DNA from: Caldifermentibacillus hisashii
GTDB lineage: Bacteria; Bacillota; Bacilli; Bacillales; Caldibacillaceae
Assembly: GCF_027568575.1 (NCBI RefSeq)
Contig: NZ_JANUVP010000005.1
Length of the DNA: 64,000 nt
Reading direction: 5' to 3' (one strand)
This document shows, in pieces, positions 8,414 to 17,087 of the stretch. Positions within the stretch are counted from its first letter, which is position 1. The number at the start of each line of letters is the position of its first letter. A program made the translations under genes and the position numbers. The notes beneath the pieces were generated by a model, which worked only from the letters and a program-made list of their open reading frames with translations, was not told the origin of the DNA and did no database searches.

Positions 8414-9165
8414 AATAATACCTTTCTGTATTTCATACGAATGCTATCCGTTTCGTTATCGAAAGTGATAATTTCACTCCTATGTAATAAACGGTCAAGT
8501 ATAGCTGTTGTTAAAGTAGGATCACCAAGAAATTTTCCCCATTCATTTGGCCCTTTATTAGAGGTTAGAATGAATGCTGCTTTATCATATAAATCAAAGA
8601 TAAACTGGAAAAATAGATTGGCTTCCTGAGTCTCGTAAGTCATGTACATGACATCATCAATAATAATTAAATCCGAAGCTATAATACGTTTGTAGCGTAT
8701 TTTAGATTTATTGATATATTCTTTTGTTTTTAAAATATACATAAGCTGATTCATGGAGACAAAGGATACTTTGTATCCTCTCTCCACAGCGTGTATTCCT
8801 AATGCAACGGATAAATGTGTTTTTCCTGCTCCTGTTGGTCCCATCAAAATTAAAGTAAAAAATTCTTCAATCCAATTCAGTTCTTTTAATACATTTAGTT
8901 GTTTTTCACCAAGAGCTGTTTGTTCCTTCAAATCATAGGTATCAAACGTCAATATTTCTGGGAACTCTGCCCATTTCATTAATCTCTCATTATTTTTCTG
9001 CTCTCTACATCGCATCTCATAGCTTAAGATTTCATAAACCAGTTCATGATATGTCCAATTCTTTGCTTCAGCTTCACGGAGTAAATTCGGTAATTCTTTA
9101 GCCGTCTCAGCGAGGCGCAAGGTACGACATTTATCTTGTAAAATTTCATAGGGATGATGATTCAT
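8410..9165 (-). CDS. istB: IS21-family helper ATPase IstB
   Basis: A 251-residue AAA+ ATPase that regulates the IstA transposase. Walker A GPTGAGKT is at residues 109-116 and Walker B LIIIDDVMYM at about 165-175, with a C-terminal LLHRSEIITFDNETDSIR typical of IstB. Length is normal, so the gene looks intact, but with its istA truncated the element cannot move by itself. ATG overlaps the istA stop by 4 nt. Confidence 0.93.
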   Translation of the reverse strand: MNHHPYEILQDKCRTLRLAETAKELPNLLREAEAKNWTYHELVYEILSYEMRCREQKNNERLMKWAEFPEILTFDTYDLKEQTALGEKQLNVLKELNWIEEFFTLILMGPTGAGKTHLSVALGIHAVERGYKVSFVSMNQLMYILKTKEYINKSKIRYKRIIASDLIIIDDVMYMTYETQEANLFFQFIFDLYDKAAFILTSNKGPNEWGKFLGDPTLTTAILDRLLHRSEIITFDNETDSIRMKYRKVLF

Positions 9166-9830
9166 TCATTTTCACCTCCAGATAAGACTTTTAAATAAAT
9201 GTCTTCGGATCGTTCTGGTGCTGATAAATCTTTATACTTCTCATTCAATTCAACGATTTTAGGTGAACTTTTTTGATATTGTACAGATAATGCATGTGCA
9301 ATATCCCGAAAATCATTTGCACTGGTCATTCCAAGTTTCTTCATTTCAGATAAAGCTTCCTCACAATGATTTGGGTAAATTCTGATGGCTTGTTGTAGTA
9401 CTTTGAGTTGATCCACTAAATGACGTGGATATCGTTCTTTCAATTTGTGTATTAACCATTGAATATTCTCTTTATCTATGAATGTTTCTTGAATTTGATG
9501 AATTAAAAGATCTCGTTTACTTGTGCTATGTTCCCGATGGGAGGGATCTGTAATAATCAATCCTTTTCCTTCGGATATTCGGTGCTTTGCTAACTCCATC
9601 CCAGTTTCTTTCAGTCGAATAATTAACCAACCATCCTCTTCTTGTAAATAAGCAAGATTTGGGGCATCTGCTCTATATGTTCCTTTAGGAACGCTATATC
9701 GATTTCCTTCATAACGAATAACATTGTCCTTATGGATATTTCTTGTTATACTTGGAGTTGAAACATTTGCGAAAATGTAAGTACCAGAGACTTTCTTTAA
9801 GTGTTGCTTTTCCAGGCAAGTTTCAAGACT
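9162..9830 (-). pseudogene. istA: IstA transposase, 3' remnant
   Basis: About 220 codons of the C-terminal part of IstA, including KDNVIRYEGNRYSVPKGTYR, which belongs to the beta-barrel region after the catalytic core. A full IstA is about 400-500 residues with an N-terminal HTH and a DDE domain; these are missing. The homology stops near 9825-9830, where plus-strand sequence of a different gene (a TPR regulator) begins. A deletion after insertion would explain both truncations. Confidence 0.85.
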
Positions 9831-10372
9831 CATTAGACACGTATCAATTGGCTGAAAGGATATTGGATTACTTACCGAAAGAGGAACATAAAAAGTATCG
9901 TTTTGCTATTAATAATAATCTGGGGAACTGCTTTGAATTCCAAGGGAAGTATTTGGAGGCAGTTAACTATTATATAGAAGCAACAAAATATTTAACGTAT
10001 CAGGACCCAAATAATGCTATTTTAAATCTAATCCGTTGTTATTATACGTTAGGAGATTTTTCAAATGCGAAAAAATGGATACAAAAAGCCCGTTCCAATG
10101 ATAGTGGCATGATTCCTGAAAAGTTCGACATACAATATAAAGTCTTTGAAACAATAATGGCTGACAATCTTACTGTAGAATGCATGATAGATATACAAAA
10201 GTTAAGTATAGATTACTTTTTATCGATGAATGATTGGATGCTTACCGCTTATTACTCTAAATTATTTGCTTCATTATATGAATCTAATAATCTTTATAAA
10301 CAAGCAAATTCAATGTATAAGCTCGCTTTGCAAATACGTAATGAAAACATACAAGGAAAGAATGAGGAATGA
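9820..10372 (+). pseudogene. TPR quorum-sensing regulator (NprR/PlcR/Rap type), C-terminal remnant
   Basis: An open frame encodes about 180 residues of helical TPR repeats (YRFAINNNLGNCFEFQGKY, AILNLIRCYYTLGDFSNA and AYYSKLFASLYESNNLYKQA). This pattern is typical of the peptide-binding half of RRNPP regulators. The N-terminal HTH expected for NprR/PlcR is absent; upstream of about 9825 the frame runs into antisense istA sequence, so this is a 5'-deleted gene. Its stop codon overlaps the start of a secreted-peptide gene by 4 nt, the classic receptor-pheromone arrangement. Whether any protein is still made is unknown. Confidence 0.7.
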
Positions 10373-10500
10373 AAAAGCTACTTTTTGTAATCTTATTCAC
10401 TTTGTTTTGTAGCATTTATTTTGAAAGTGATTTTCAAGTAACTAGTGATGAGGATGTGGGGCCAATGAGCGATCATTCTAGTGAAATAGAAAATGGTTAA
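10369..10500 (+). CDS. Small secreted peptide, NprX/Phr-like pheromone precursor
   Basis: A 43-residue ORF whose ATG overlaps the upstream TPR regulator stop (ATGA). It has a basic start MKKLLF, a hydrophobic core (VILFTLFCSIYF) and an acidic, polar C-terminal half (residues 19-43, containing TSDEDVGPMSD). That architecture and position match pheromone precursors such as NprX, whose mature signal (SKPDIVG) also sits in the C-terminal part; here SDEDVG is the nearest look-alike. Function is inferred from structure and context only. The receptor is truncated, so the peptide may be an orphan. Confidence 0.65.
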   Translation: MKKLLFVILFTLFCSIYFESDFQVTSDEDVGPMSDHSSEIENG

Positions 10501-10802
10501 GATGAATCAAATAGCTCGCGTGACAAAAAAACCCGGACCTCCGATGGTTTTTTGCCAAATTCATAAAGTTTCTCTATTCCAACTCAAACGCCCCGGTATA
10601 AAGCTGATAGTACTTGCCTTTTTCTCCAATCAGCTTCTCATGGTTGCCGCGTTCGATGATTCTGCCTTGTTTAAGGACTATAATACATCAGAGTTCACCT
10701 ATGAAATTAGCTTGTTAAACGATTTGGTTCACGCCTACAACAACATTCTCCACTTGTCTTTTCATAATATGCATGGAAAAAAGTCCTCCACGATGCGAAC
10801 TA
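10501..10802. other. Gene-poor scar between the peptide gene and the EamA gene
   Basis: Apart from the ABC remnant at 10574-10688, this stretch contains no convincing gene. On the minus strand a 19-codon frame with a GGAGG site lies near 10720-10785, possibly the decayed start of a regulator. Open frames on the plus strand give composition unlike real proteins. Confidence 0.4.
10574..10688 (-). pseudogene. C-terminal fragment of a multidrug-type ABC exporter ATPase
   Basis: The minus strand reads IIVLKQGRIIERGNHEKL followed by IGEKGKYYQLYTGAFELE and a stop at 10574-10576. This is the D/H-loop-to-C-terminus part of fused ABC exporters. It is cut off upstream by a stop codon, with nothing recognisable of the membrane domain or Walker motifs. 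It marks a deletion in this accessory segment. Confidence 0.75.
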
Positions 10803-11753
10803 TTAATTGTGGAATGCTTTTTCATCATAGTTTGAGCTGTTTTCTTTTAAAACTGGTTTTTTCACTAATGCTAATAATAAAATCATGCCGATTATGCACA
10901 GAGAGCCGAGCCATTGAAAAAATCCAAACGGTACTTTCAACCAGAAGACGGTAGTCAACACGGCGGCTAATGGTTCAAGGCTACCTAGTAAACTAGTTTC
11001 CTTTGGTTCTAAGCTTTGCAAACTCTCGATATAAAACCAGAAGGCTAACATTGTTCCAAACAGTATGACAAAACTGAGATACATTACGATTTCAAAGTTG
11101 AAAGTTGCTATATGTATTCTCCAAGGCGGATGGATAAAACTGAGAGCAACACCGCCGATGATCATGGCCCAACCAACGATAACAAGGGAACCGAATTGCT
11201 TGATAAGCGGGACGGCATACAATGTATAAAAGGCGAGTGCCACACCGGATAAAACGCCCCAAATAATGGCCGGCATCGGTACGGAAAGCTTAGATATCGA
11301 ACCGTTTGTCAATAATAAAAAACTTCCGATAAGGGCTAAGCAAACCGTGATAACGTCTTGCCCGGTAAGAACGGCCTGCCTGCGAATAACGGTATAAATA
11401 ATAATCATGACAGGTGCCAAATATTGTAAAAGTGTAGCCACTGCCGCATTACCATGGCTGATAGATGCCATATATGTATATTGGACTGCCAGCATACCGA
11501 GCAACCCAAAGATAATTAATTGTATGGATGACCTTTTCTGTTTCCATACACGAATGATTTGGCTCCGTTCTTTTTTAAAAAATTGGATAGTCAATAACGC
11601 AATTCCGGCAAGCAATAATCGGATGGTGACTAGCCAATTGACCGAGATACCAAATTGTTGAAACAGTTTTTGTGAGACAGTGCCGCCGATTCCCCAAAAT
11701 ATCGCGCCGAGGATGACTAGCAATAACCCTAATTTTCTTGAATACGTGTTCAT
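10803..11753 (-). CDS. EamA/DMT-family transporter
   Basis: A 316-residue membrane protein with ten hydrophobic segments in two five-helix EamA repeats. It starts LGLLLVILGAIFWGIGGTVSQKLF and the second repeat ends GSLEPLAAVLTTVFWLKVPF. Drug/metabolite transporters of this kind usually export amino acids or metabolites; substrate unknown. The ATG has GCAGGAGT upstream. It is read alone, facing the decayed scar. Confidence 0.85.
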   Translation of the reverse strand: MNTYSRKLGLLLVILGAIFWGIGGTVSQKLFQQFGISVNWLVTIRLLLAGIALLTIQFFKKERSQIIRVWKQKRSSIQLIIFGLLGMLAVQYTYMASISHGNAAVATLLQYLAPVMIIIYTVIRRQAVLTGQDVITVCLALIGSFLLLTNGSISKLSVPMPAIIWGVLSGVALAFYTLYAVPLIKQFGSLVIVGWAMIIGGVALSFIHPPWRIHIATFNFEIVMYLSFVILFGTMLAFWFYIESLQSLEPKETSLLGSLEPLAAVLTTVFWLKVPFGFFQWLGSLCIIGMILLLALVKKPVLKENSSNYDEKAFHN

Positions 11754-11805
11754 AATGTACTCCTGCCCATTAAATAGTCATACCACTATCATAATAAAAA
11801 TATTT

Positions 11806-11837
11806 CCTCTTTTCTATAATTCCCATTAAAAAAGAGG
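11806..11837 (-). terminator. Terminator after the GNAT gene
   Basis: Perfect 8-bp arms CCTCTTTT (11806-11813) and AAAAGAGG (11830-11837). On the minus strand the hairpin is followed by AAATATTTTTATT, and it lies between the small acetyltransferase stop and the EamA start. Confidence 0.6.
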
Positions 11838-11859
11838 ACATCGACTGCCCCCAAATGAT

Positions 11860-12141
11860 TTAGAGAAGTAAATCTTTATATTCCTCACTGTTTTCCAATA
11901 CTTTTTTGGCATAAGAACATTCAGCGATGACGTGCAGTTGGTTTGCTTTCGCATATTCCGCCACTTGATTTACTAACTGTTTACCTAAACCTTTTCCATT
12001 ATGTCCTTCATTCACAATCGTATGGGTTATAGTGATTTGTTGTTTACCGTCGAGATCGGAAGGAATGTACTCAATTCTTGCAATGACTTCCCCGTCTTCT
12101 TCCATGTAAAATTGATTGGTACCTGCTTTTATTTCTGCCAT
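11860..12141 (-). CDS. Small GNAT-like N-acetyltransferase (YjdJ type)
   Basis: A 93-residue compact acetyltransferase. The start at 12141 (MAEIKAGTNQFYMEEDG) is set by AGGAGG nine bases upstream. The acetyl-CoA loop is EGHNGKGLGKQLVNQVAEYA (about residues 45-64), and the C-terminus carries the CSYAKKVLENSEEYKDLL seen in the YjdJ family. These single-domain proteins are widespread but their substrates are unknown. Confidence 0.85.
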   Translation of the reverse strand: MAEIKAGTNQFYMEEDGEVIARIEYIPSDLDGKQQITITHTIVNEGHNGKGLGKQLVNQVAEYAKANQLHVIAECSYAKKVLENSEEYKDLLL

Positions 12142-12254
12142 CTTAAACCGCCTCCTAGTTCTCACTTTATTTAATAAATACGTTTTCATTAGTATAACAA
12201 AAAACTTATTGAATTACCCTGAAAAAAGGTCTAAAAAATAGATAATATATTTAC

Positions 12255-12283
12255 TTGGACTAAGCAATTCTACATGTTATAAT
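12255..12283 (+). promoter_or_regulatory. Sigma-A promoter of the cobalamin salvage operon
   Basis: TTGGAC (12255-12260), a 17-nt spacer and a perfect TATAAT (12278-12283), about 30 nt before the riboswitch. Confidence 0.8.
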
Positions 12284-12311
12284 TCTTGCATAAGAAAAAA
12301 TTTCATATCCA

Positions 12312-12480
12312 AAAGGATTAGGTGTCTTTTTTAAAGACTTAATAGGGAAGTTGGTGAAAATCCAACGCGGTCCCGCCACTGTAAATGGGAGCTCTCTTAT
12401 ATACAAGCCACTGTCATCGGAATGGGAAGGCGGAATAAGAGAGTGATGATCATGAGCCAGGAGACCTGCCTATTCTTTTG
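12312..12480 (+). promoter_or_regulatory. Cobalamin (AdoCbl) riboswitch
   Basis: The leader shows the conserved order of a B12 riboswitch: an AATAGGGAAGTTGGTGAAA segment, CCAACGCGGTCCCGCCACTG (about 12362-12381), and the B12 box GAGCCAGGAGACCTGCC (12454-12470). It lies between the promoter and a terminator hairpin, so it should shut off the B12 uptake and salvage operon when cobalamin is plentiful. Confidence 0.95.
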
Positions 12481-12528
12481 CACCAAAAAACCTACGCGGA
12501 TAGGGAGGTGTGCAATATAGTTGTTCAT

Positions 12529-12558
12529 TGCATCCTCGAATTGATAGGATGTTTTTTT
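12529..12558 (+). terminator. Riboswitch-controlled terminator
   Basis: Arms CATCCT (12531-12536) and AGGATG (12546-12551) followed by TTTTTTTG, immediately downstream of the cobalamin aptamer and upstream of btuF. Confidence 0.75.
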
Positions 12559-12642
12559 GTCTTTTAATGAGGGTCATTTTTAAGCCGAAACCAATCGAAT
12601 TTTATCGATAGTTAGTTTATCAAAATAGAGGAGAGATTAACC

Positions 12643-13608
12643 TTGAAAAAAAGATACATATTTCTAATCCTGTTGCTTACATTCGGATTACTTGCCGGGT
12701 GCGGGGCAAAGGATGACTCGAAAACAAATCAAAACGGAGATAATACTAAAACAGAACAAGCAGAAAGTACAACAGCCGCCTTCCCGGTTACGATTAAAGA
12801 TGCCGTCGATCAAGAAGTGGTCATTGATAAAAAACCGGAGAGAATTGTTTCCTTAATTCCGAGCAATACAGAGATTGCCTTTGCGTTGGGACTTGGTGAT
12901 GAAATTGTCGGCGTATCCGATTTTGATAATTATCCCGAAGAAGCATTAGAAAAAGAAAAAATTGGCTCTATGGATTTCAATGTAGAAAAGATTATTTCCT
13001 TAAAACCTGATTTAGTGCTTGCACATGCATCAGGTGCTCACAATTCTGAAGCCGGATTACAACAGTTGCGAGATGCGGGCATAACCGTTCTTGTTGTGAA
13101 TGATGCGGAAAACTTTGAAGACGTCTATGATTCTATTAAAATGATTGGGAAAGCGACAGGGGAACAAGCTAAAGCACAATCACTTATTGATGACATGAAG
13201 ACGAAAATTGAAAAAATTCGTGAAAAAACTGCAAAGATTCAAGATAAGAAGAAAGTATATATTGAAATATCTGCCCCTGATATTTACGCCGCAGGGAAAA
13301 ATACATTTATGGATGAAATGCTGCAGATCATTCAAGCAGAAAATGTGGTGACTGAAGAAGGATGGCCAAAAATTGAACCGGAAGCGATCATTGCCGCCAA
13401 TCCGGATGTCATCATAATCACTTACGGATCCTATACGGAAGGGGCAGTTGAACAAGTGCTAAGTCGAGAAGGTTGGGACCAGGTGAATGCTGTAAAAAAT
13501 TCTCAAGTAGTCGATATTAATTCCGATATGGTCACTCGTTCAGGTCCACGTCTCGCTGAAGGGGTAGAGGAAATTGCAAAAGCAGTTTATCCGGAAATTT
13601 TCCAATAA
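12643..13608 (+). CDS. btuF: Cobalamin/cobinamide-binding lipoprotein of the BtuFCD transporter
   Basis: A 321-residue periplasmic-binding-type lipoprotein, lipobox LAGC with Cys20. The fold is the class III (BtuF/FhuD) type with a rigid helix: SNTEIAFALGLGDEIVGVSD and ISLKPDLVLAHAS in the N-lobe, AANPDVIIITYG in the C-lobe. The initiation codon is TTG after AGAGGAGAG. It leads the riboswitch operon and should capture cobalamin or its precursors for BtuCD. The corrinoid role is supported mainly by the riboswitch and the neighbours. Confidence 0.88.
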   Translation: MKKRYIFLILLLTFGLLAGCGAKDDSKTNQNGDNTKTEQAESTTAAFPVTIKDAVDQEVVIDKKPERIVSLIPSNTEIAFALGLGDEIVGVSDFDNYPEEALEKEKIGSMDFNVEKIISLKPDLVLAHASGAHNSEAGLQQLRDAGITVLVVNDAENFEDVYDSIKMIGKATGEQAKAQSLIDDMKTKIEKIREKTAKIQDKKKVYIEISAPDIYAAGKNTFMDEMLQIIQAENVVTEEGWPKIEPEAIIAANPDVIIITYGSYTEGAVEQVLSREGWDQVNAVKNSQVVDINSDMVTRSGPRLAEGVEEIAKAVYPEIFQ

Positions 13609-14632
13609 GAAACCTTTTGCGTATATGGCAGCATCCATCCTTTTGGTTGCTGCCATTCTCATCGGTATTTCAATCGGTACTGTAACGGTTCCGATTGGTG
13701 ATATCGTCAAAATTATCGGATCACGACTTTTTAATACATCGCATGTAAATGTCGATCCGATGTATACAACAATCGTTTGGAATATTCGCTTTCCCCGTGT
13801 CGTTTTAGCGGGATTGGTTGGTGCGTCCTTGGCCATTGCAGGAGCCGCCTTTCAAGGGTTATTAAAAAACCCGTTAGCTGATCCTTACACGCTCGGTGTT
13901 TCATCCGGGGCTTCGGTTGGTGCTGTTTTGACTATCTTTTTGCATATCACTATCCCTGTCATCGGTTCATATACGCTGCCGTTTCTAAGTATTCTATTTG
14001 CCTTAATAACCATTATTGCTGTCCTTATTTTTGCAAAAAGAATTGATCGCTCAATGAAAGTTGAAACGATTATTTTAACAGGTGTGATTTTTAGCTCCTT
14101 TTTAAGTGCTTTTATATCCTTGATGATTGCTTTGACAGGGGATGAACTTCGGCAAATTGTCAGCTGGCTAATGGGAAGCGTTTCGATGAGAGGTTGGGAA
14201 TATATTCAGATTATTTTACCGTTTTTTCTTATCGGCTCGTTTCTATTACTTATGAATGGAAATGAACTAAATGCGATGTCCTTTGGTGAAGAAAGGGCCC
14301 AGCATTTAGGGGTAAATGTAAAAAGGCGGAAAATGCTTGTATTAACAGCGGGCTCAATTTTAACCGGGGCAGCTGTTGCGGTATCGGGAACAATTGGTTT
14401 TGTTGGTTTAGTCATCCCCCATTTAACAAGATTACTGTGGGGACCTGATCATAAGCATTTATTACCATTATCGATGTTAACCGGAAGTGCTTTTTTAATA
14501 TTAGCGGATCTTACGGCAAGAACCGTCATTTCACCGACAGAGCTTCCCATTGGTGTGATTACATCTTTAATCGGCGCTCCGGTATTTGCTGCCATTTTAA
14601 TCCGAAACAAAAGGAAAGGAGGGGAAAGATGA
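13574..14632 (+). CDS. btuC: Cobalamin ABC transporter permease
   Basis: A 352-residue FecCD/BtuC-family permease with about ten hydrophobic segments. Seen: RFPRVVLAGLVGASLAIAGA, FQGLLKNPLADPYTLGVSSG (about residues 94-113) and VSGTIGFVGLVIPHLTR with the coupling region (about 270-290). The likely start is TTG at 13574 behind GGGGTAGAGG, overlapping the btuF 3' end by 35 nt. It pairs with BtuF and the BtuD-CbiZ fusion. Confidence 0.9.
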   Translation: MQKQFIRKFSNKKPFAYMAASILLVAAILIGISIGTVTVPIGDIVKIIGSRLFNTSHVNVDPMYTTIVWNIRFPRVVLAGLVGASLAIAGAAFQGLLKNPLADPYTLGVSSGASVGAVLTIFLHITIPVIGSYTLPFLSILFALITIIAVLIFAKRIDRSMKVETIILTGVIFSSFLSAFISLMIALTGDELRQIVSWLMGSVSMRGWEYIQIILPFFLIGSFLLLMNGNELNAMSFGEERAQHLGVNVKRRKMLVLTAGSILTGAAVAVSGTIGFVGLVIPHLTRLLWGPDHKHLLPLSMLTGSAFLILADLTARTVISPTELPIGVITSLIGAPVFAAILIRNKRKGGER

Positions 14633-16107
14633 CGTCCATAAAGGTTGAAAATCTATTCGGCGGGTATAGTGGCGAACCTGTTTTAACAGATGTTTCATTT
14701 ACTGTTGAACAGGGAGAATTTTTCGGGATATTAGGTCCAAATGGCAGTGGGAAAACGACATTATTAAAAATGATCAGTGGAGTTTTGCCATTTTTAAAAG
14801 GAAGTATTTTTGTTGGGGACCGATCTATCCAATCATTTTCAGCAAAAGAGCTTGCCCAAGTTATTGCTGTTCTGTCGCAACATTCTTCACAGGCTTTTTC
14901 TTATACGGTCAAGGAGACGGTCGCACTTGGCAGATATGCGCATAAAAAAGGCTTATTTCAAACATGGAGTCAAAAAGATGAAGAAGTGGTTCAGGAAGTG
15001 ATGCAATGGACCGGTATTGAAAAATTTCAAGAGCAATCACTTGAGTTTTTATCTGGCGGAGAAAAACAGCGGGTTTTTTTGGCACAAGCACTTGCTCAAG
15101 AACCGGAAATTTTGCTGTTGGATGAACCGACAAATCATTTGGATTTATCCTACCAAAAGGATTTATTGGATTTATTGCACAAGTGGACGAGGGAAAAAGG
15201 GTTGACGATTATTTCGATTTTTCACGATATTAATTTAGCCGGCCTGTATTGTGACCGTATATTGCTCTTGGAAGACGGAAAGGTCATCAAAAACGATACA
15301 CCAAAAGATGTTTTGACGGAAAATACGATTCAACAAGTGTTTAAAACGAAAATTGAAATGCACCAGCATCCTAAAGTGCCGGCCCCGTTGATGGTTTTAC
15401 TGCCGGATGATGCTTTAGAAAATGGTGGGACGGAAGAAGTAACGGAGAATCATATCGGTGTTTTCGATGACTACATTTTGCTCCAATCCCCTATGATGTT
15501 AAAAACAATGTCCTCCGGCGTTATTGGCTCCGGTATTGGATGGTACAATACTTTTATCAATCGGTATGTTGATAAATCATATCATTCAAGAAACTATCGT
15601 GAAGAATTAAAACGTTTTGTTGTGGAAGAAGGTTTGGACCCGTCAAATACGGTTGGGATGATGACGGCGGTGAAGATGGAAAATGTTCAATACAAACAAT
15701 ACCTCGACAAGGACTTTTCCATACTAGTGGTTGTCACAGCCGGGGTCGGCAATGCAGTGGATGTATCGAGAAGTGTCGAACATCCTTTTGTTTATCGACC
15801 GGGAACAATCAATACGTGGATCATTGTCAATGGCAGATTATCTGAAGAGGCATTTATCCAATCCATCATAACGGCAACAGAAGCAAAGGTAAAGGCGCTG
15901 GCTGAATTGCAAATTCCCGACCAAGAGACAGGAACCATTGCGACCGGGACCTCAACCGACAGTATTTTAATTGCCGCGACACAAAAGGGAAAATACCAAG
16001 AGTTTGCCGGGACGATTACCCCCCTCGGAAAGTTGATTGGAAAAGGTGTATATGAGTGTACACTTGAAGCAATCCAAAAAAGCCTAAAACGGAGTCCCGA
16101 CCTATGA
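14629..16107 (+). CDS. btuD: Fusion of cobalamin ABC ATPase (BtuD) and adenosylcobinamide amidohydrolase (CbiZ)
   Basis: A 492-residue two-domain protein. Residues 1-250 are an ABC ATPase: Walker A GPNGSGKTT at 36-44, signature LSGGEKQR near 140, Walker B ILLLDEPTNHLD near 160-170. From about 270 a CbiZ domain follows (SSGVIGSGIGWYNTFINR, MMTAVKMENVQY, VVVTAGVGNAVDVSR). CbiZ hydrolyses adenosylcobinamide to adenosylcobyric acid, letting the cell rebuild imported incomplete corrinoids with CbiB and CobD. B. subtilis YvrA has the same fusion. ATG overlaps btuC by 4 nt. Confidence 0.92.
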   Translation: MTSIKVENLFGGYSGEPVLTDVSFTVEQGEFFGILGPNGSGKTTLLKMISGVLPFLKGSIFVGDRSIQSFSAKELAQVIAVLSQHSSQAFSYTVKETVALGRYAHKKGLFQTWSQKDEEVVQEVMQWTGIEKFQEQSLEFLSGGEKQRVFLAQALAQEPEILLLDEPTNHLDLSYQKDLLDLLHKWTREKGLTIISIFHDINLAGLYCDRILLLEDGKVIKNDTPKDVLTENTIQQVFKTKIEMHQHPKVPAPLMVLLPDDALENGGTEEVTENHIGVFDDYILLQSPMMLKTMSSGVIGSGIGWYNTFINRYVDKSYHSRNYREELKRFVVEEGLDPSNTVGMMTAVKMENVQYKQYLDKDFSILVVVTAGVGNAVDVSRSVEHPFVYRPGTINTWIIVNGRLSEEAFIQSIITATEAKVKALAELQIPDQETGTIATGTSTDSILIAATQKGKYQEFAGTITPLGKLIGKGVYECTLEAIQKSLKRSPDL

Positions 16108-17087
16108 TTATCCAGCATGTATCTGCAATCACACTCGCTTATATTATTGATCGTATCGTCGGTGATCCACCTAGCTGGCCGCATCCGGTCAAATGGATGG
16201 GCTCGCTCATTTCCTTGTTGGATAAACATTGGAACCGAGGTAAGGTCCGGAAATGGAAAGGTTTCGCAATGGTGGTTCTTATTCTATTTCTTGTGCTTCT
16301 TGTTACATCCTGTATTACCTTTATTGCCTACCGCATCCATATCGTGGCGGGAGTTTTGATGGAAGCTGTTTTAATCTCAACAACAATTGCTCAAAAAGGA
16401 TTACAAGATGCGGCTTTAGAAGTGTACCGGCCGTTACAAGATCATCAATTGGATGAAGCACGGAAAAAACTTTCCTATATTGTCGGCCGGGATACGAATC
16501 AGTTGGATGAACGTGAAATTACCCGGGGTGCGGTGGAAACGGTCGCAGAAAATACTAGTGATGGGGTAACAGCACCGATGTTTTGGGCTTTTGTTGGGGG
16601 TGCCCCGCTTGCTTTTGTTTATCGTGCTGTTAATACATGTGATTCAATGGTTGGGTATAAAAATGATCGCTACCATGAGTTTGGGTTTGCTTCAGCCAAA
16701 CTTGATGATCTGATGAATTGGATTCCGGCCCGATTAACCGGAATGCTTATGATATTGGTCAATAAAACTTTGCAAGGGAGTAAAAAAGAAGCATGGCAAC
16801 TTTTATTTCGGGATGCCGGAAACCATCCAAGTCCGAATAGTGGATGGTGTGAAGCAGCGGCTGCGGCACTTCTTGGCGTGCAACTCGGCGGACGGAATAC
16901 ATATAAAGGTGTTGTTTCCCGGCGTGCGCTCATAGGGAACCCGCTTCGTCCACTAACAAGTAACGATATTATTGAAACGATAAAAATTTTAAAAAGAACT
17001 TCCCTTGCGTTTTTAATCCTATTATGGGTTGGAGGTGTTTTCATTGAACTGGCCAACACATGGTTCCAATCCGCATTATTTATATAA
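16104..17087 (+). CDS. cbiB: Adenosylcobinamide-phosphate synthase
   Basis: A 327-residue membrane protein joining cobyric acid to the aminopropanol-phosphate arm. The CbiB signature is clear: AYIIDRIVGDPPSWPHPVKWMG at the start (residues 11-32), ETVAENTSDGVTAPMFW (about 142-158), and NAGNHPSPNSG-like RDAGNHPSPNSGWCEAA later. It uses the phosphate made by CobD next door and cobyric acid made by CbiZ. Starts by 4-nt overlap with btuD-cbiZ. Confidence 0.93.
   Translation: MIIQHVSAITLAYIIDRIVGDPPSWPHPVKWMGSLISLLDKHWNRGKVRKWKGFAMVVLILFLVLLVTSCITFIAYRIHIVAGVLMEAVLISTTIAQKGLQDAALEVYRPLQDHQLDEARKKLSYIVGRDTNQLDEREITRGAVETVAENTSDGVTAPMFWAFVGGAPLAFVYRAVNTCDSMVGYKNDRYHEFGFASAKLDDLMNWIPARLTGMLMILVNKTLQGSKKEAWQLLFRDAGNHPSPNSGWCEAAAAALLGVQLGGRNTYKGVVSRRALIGNPLRPLTSNDIIETIKILKRTSLAFLILLWVGGVFIELANTWFQSALFI

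Noticed and set aside
10493..10954. 153-codon plus-strand frame
   Set aside because: It is antisense to the ABC exporter remnant and the 3' end of the EamA gene; its composition is not protein-like.
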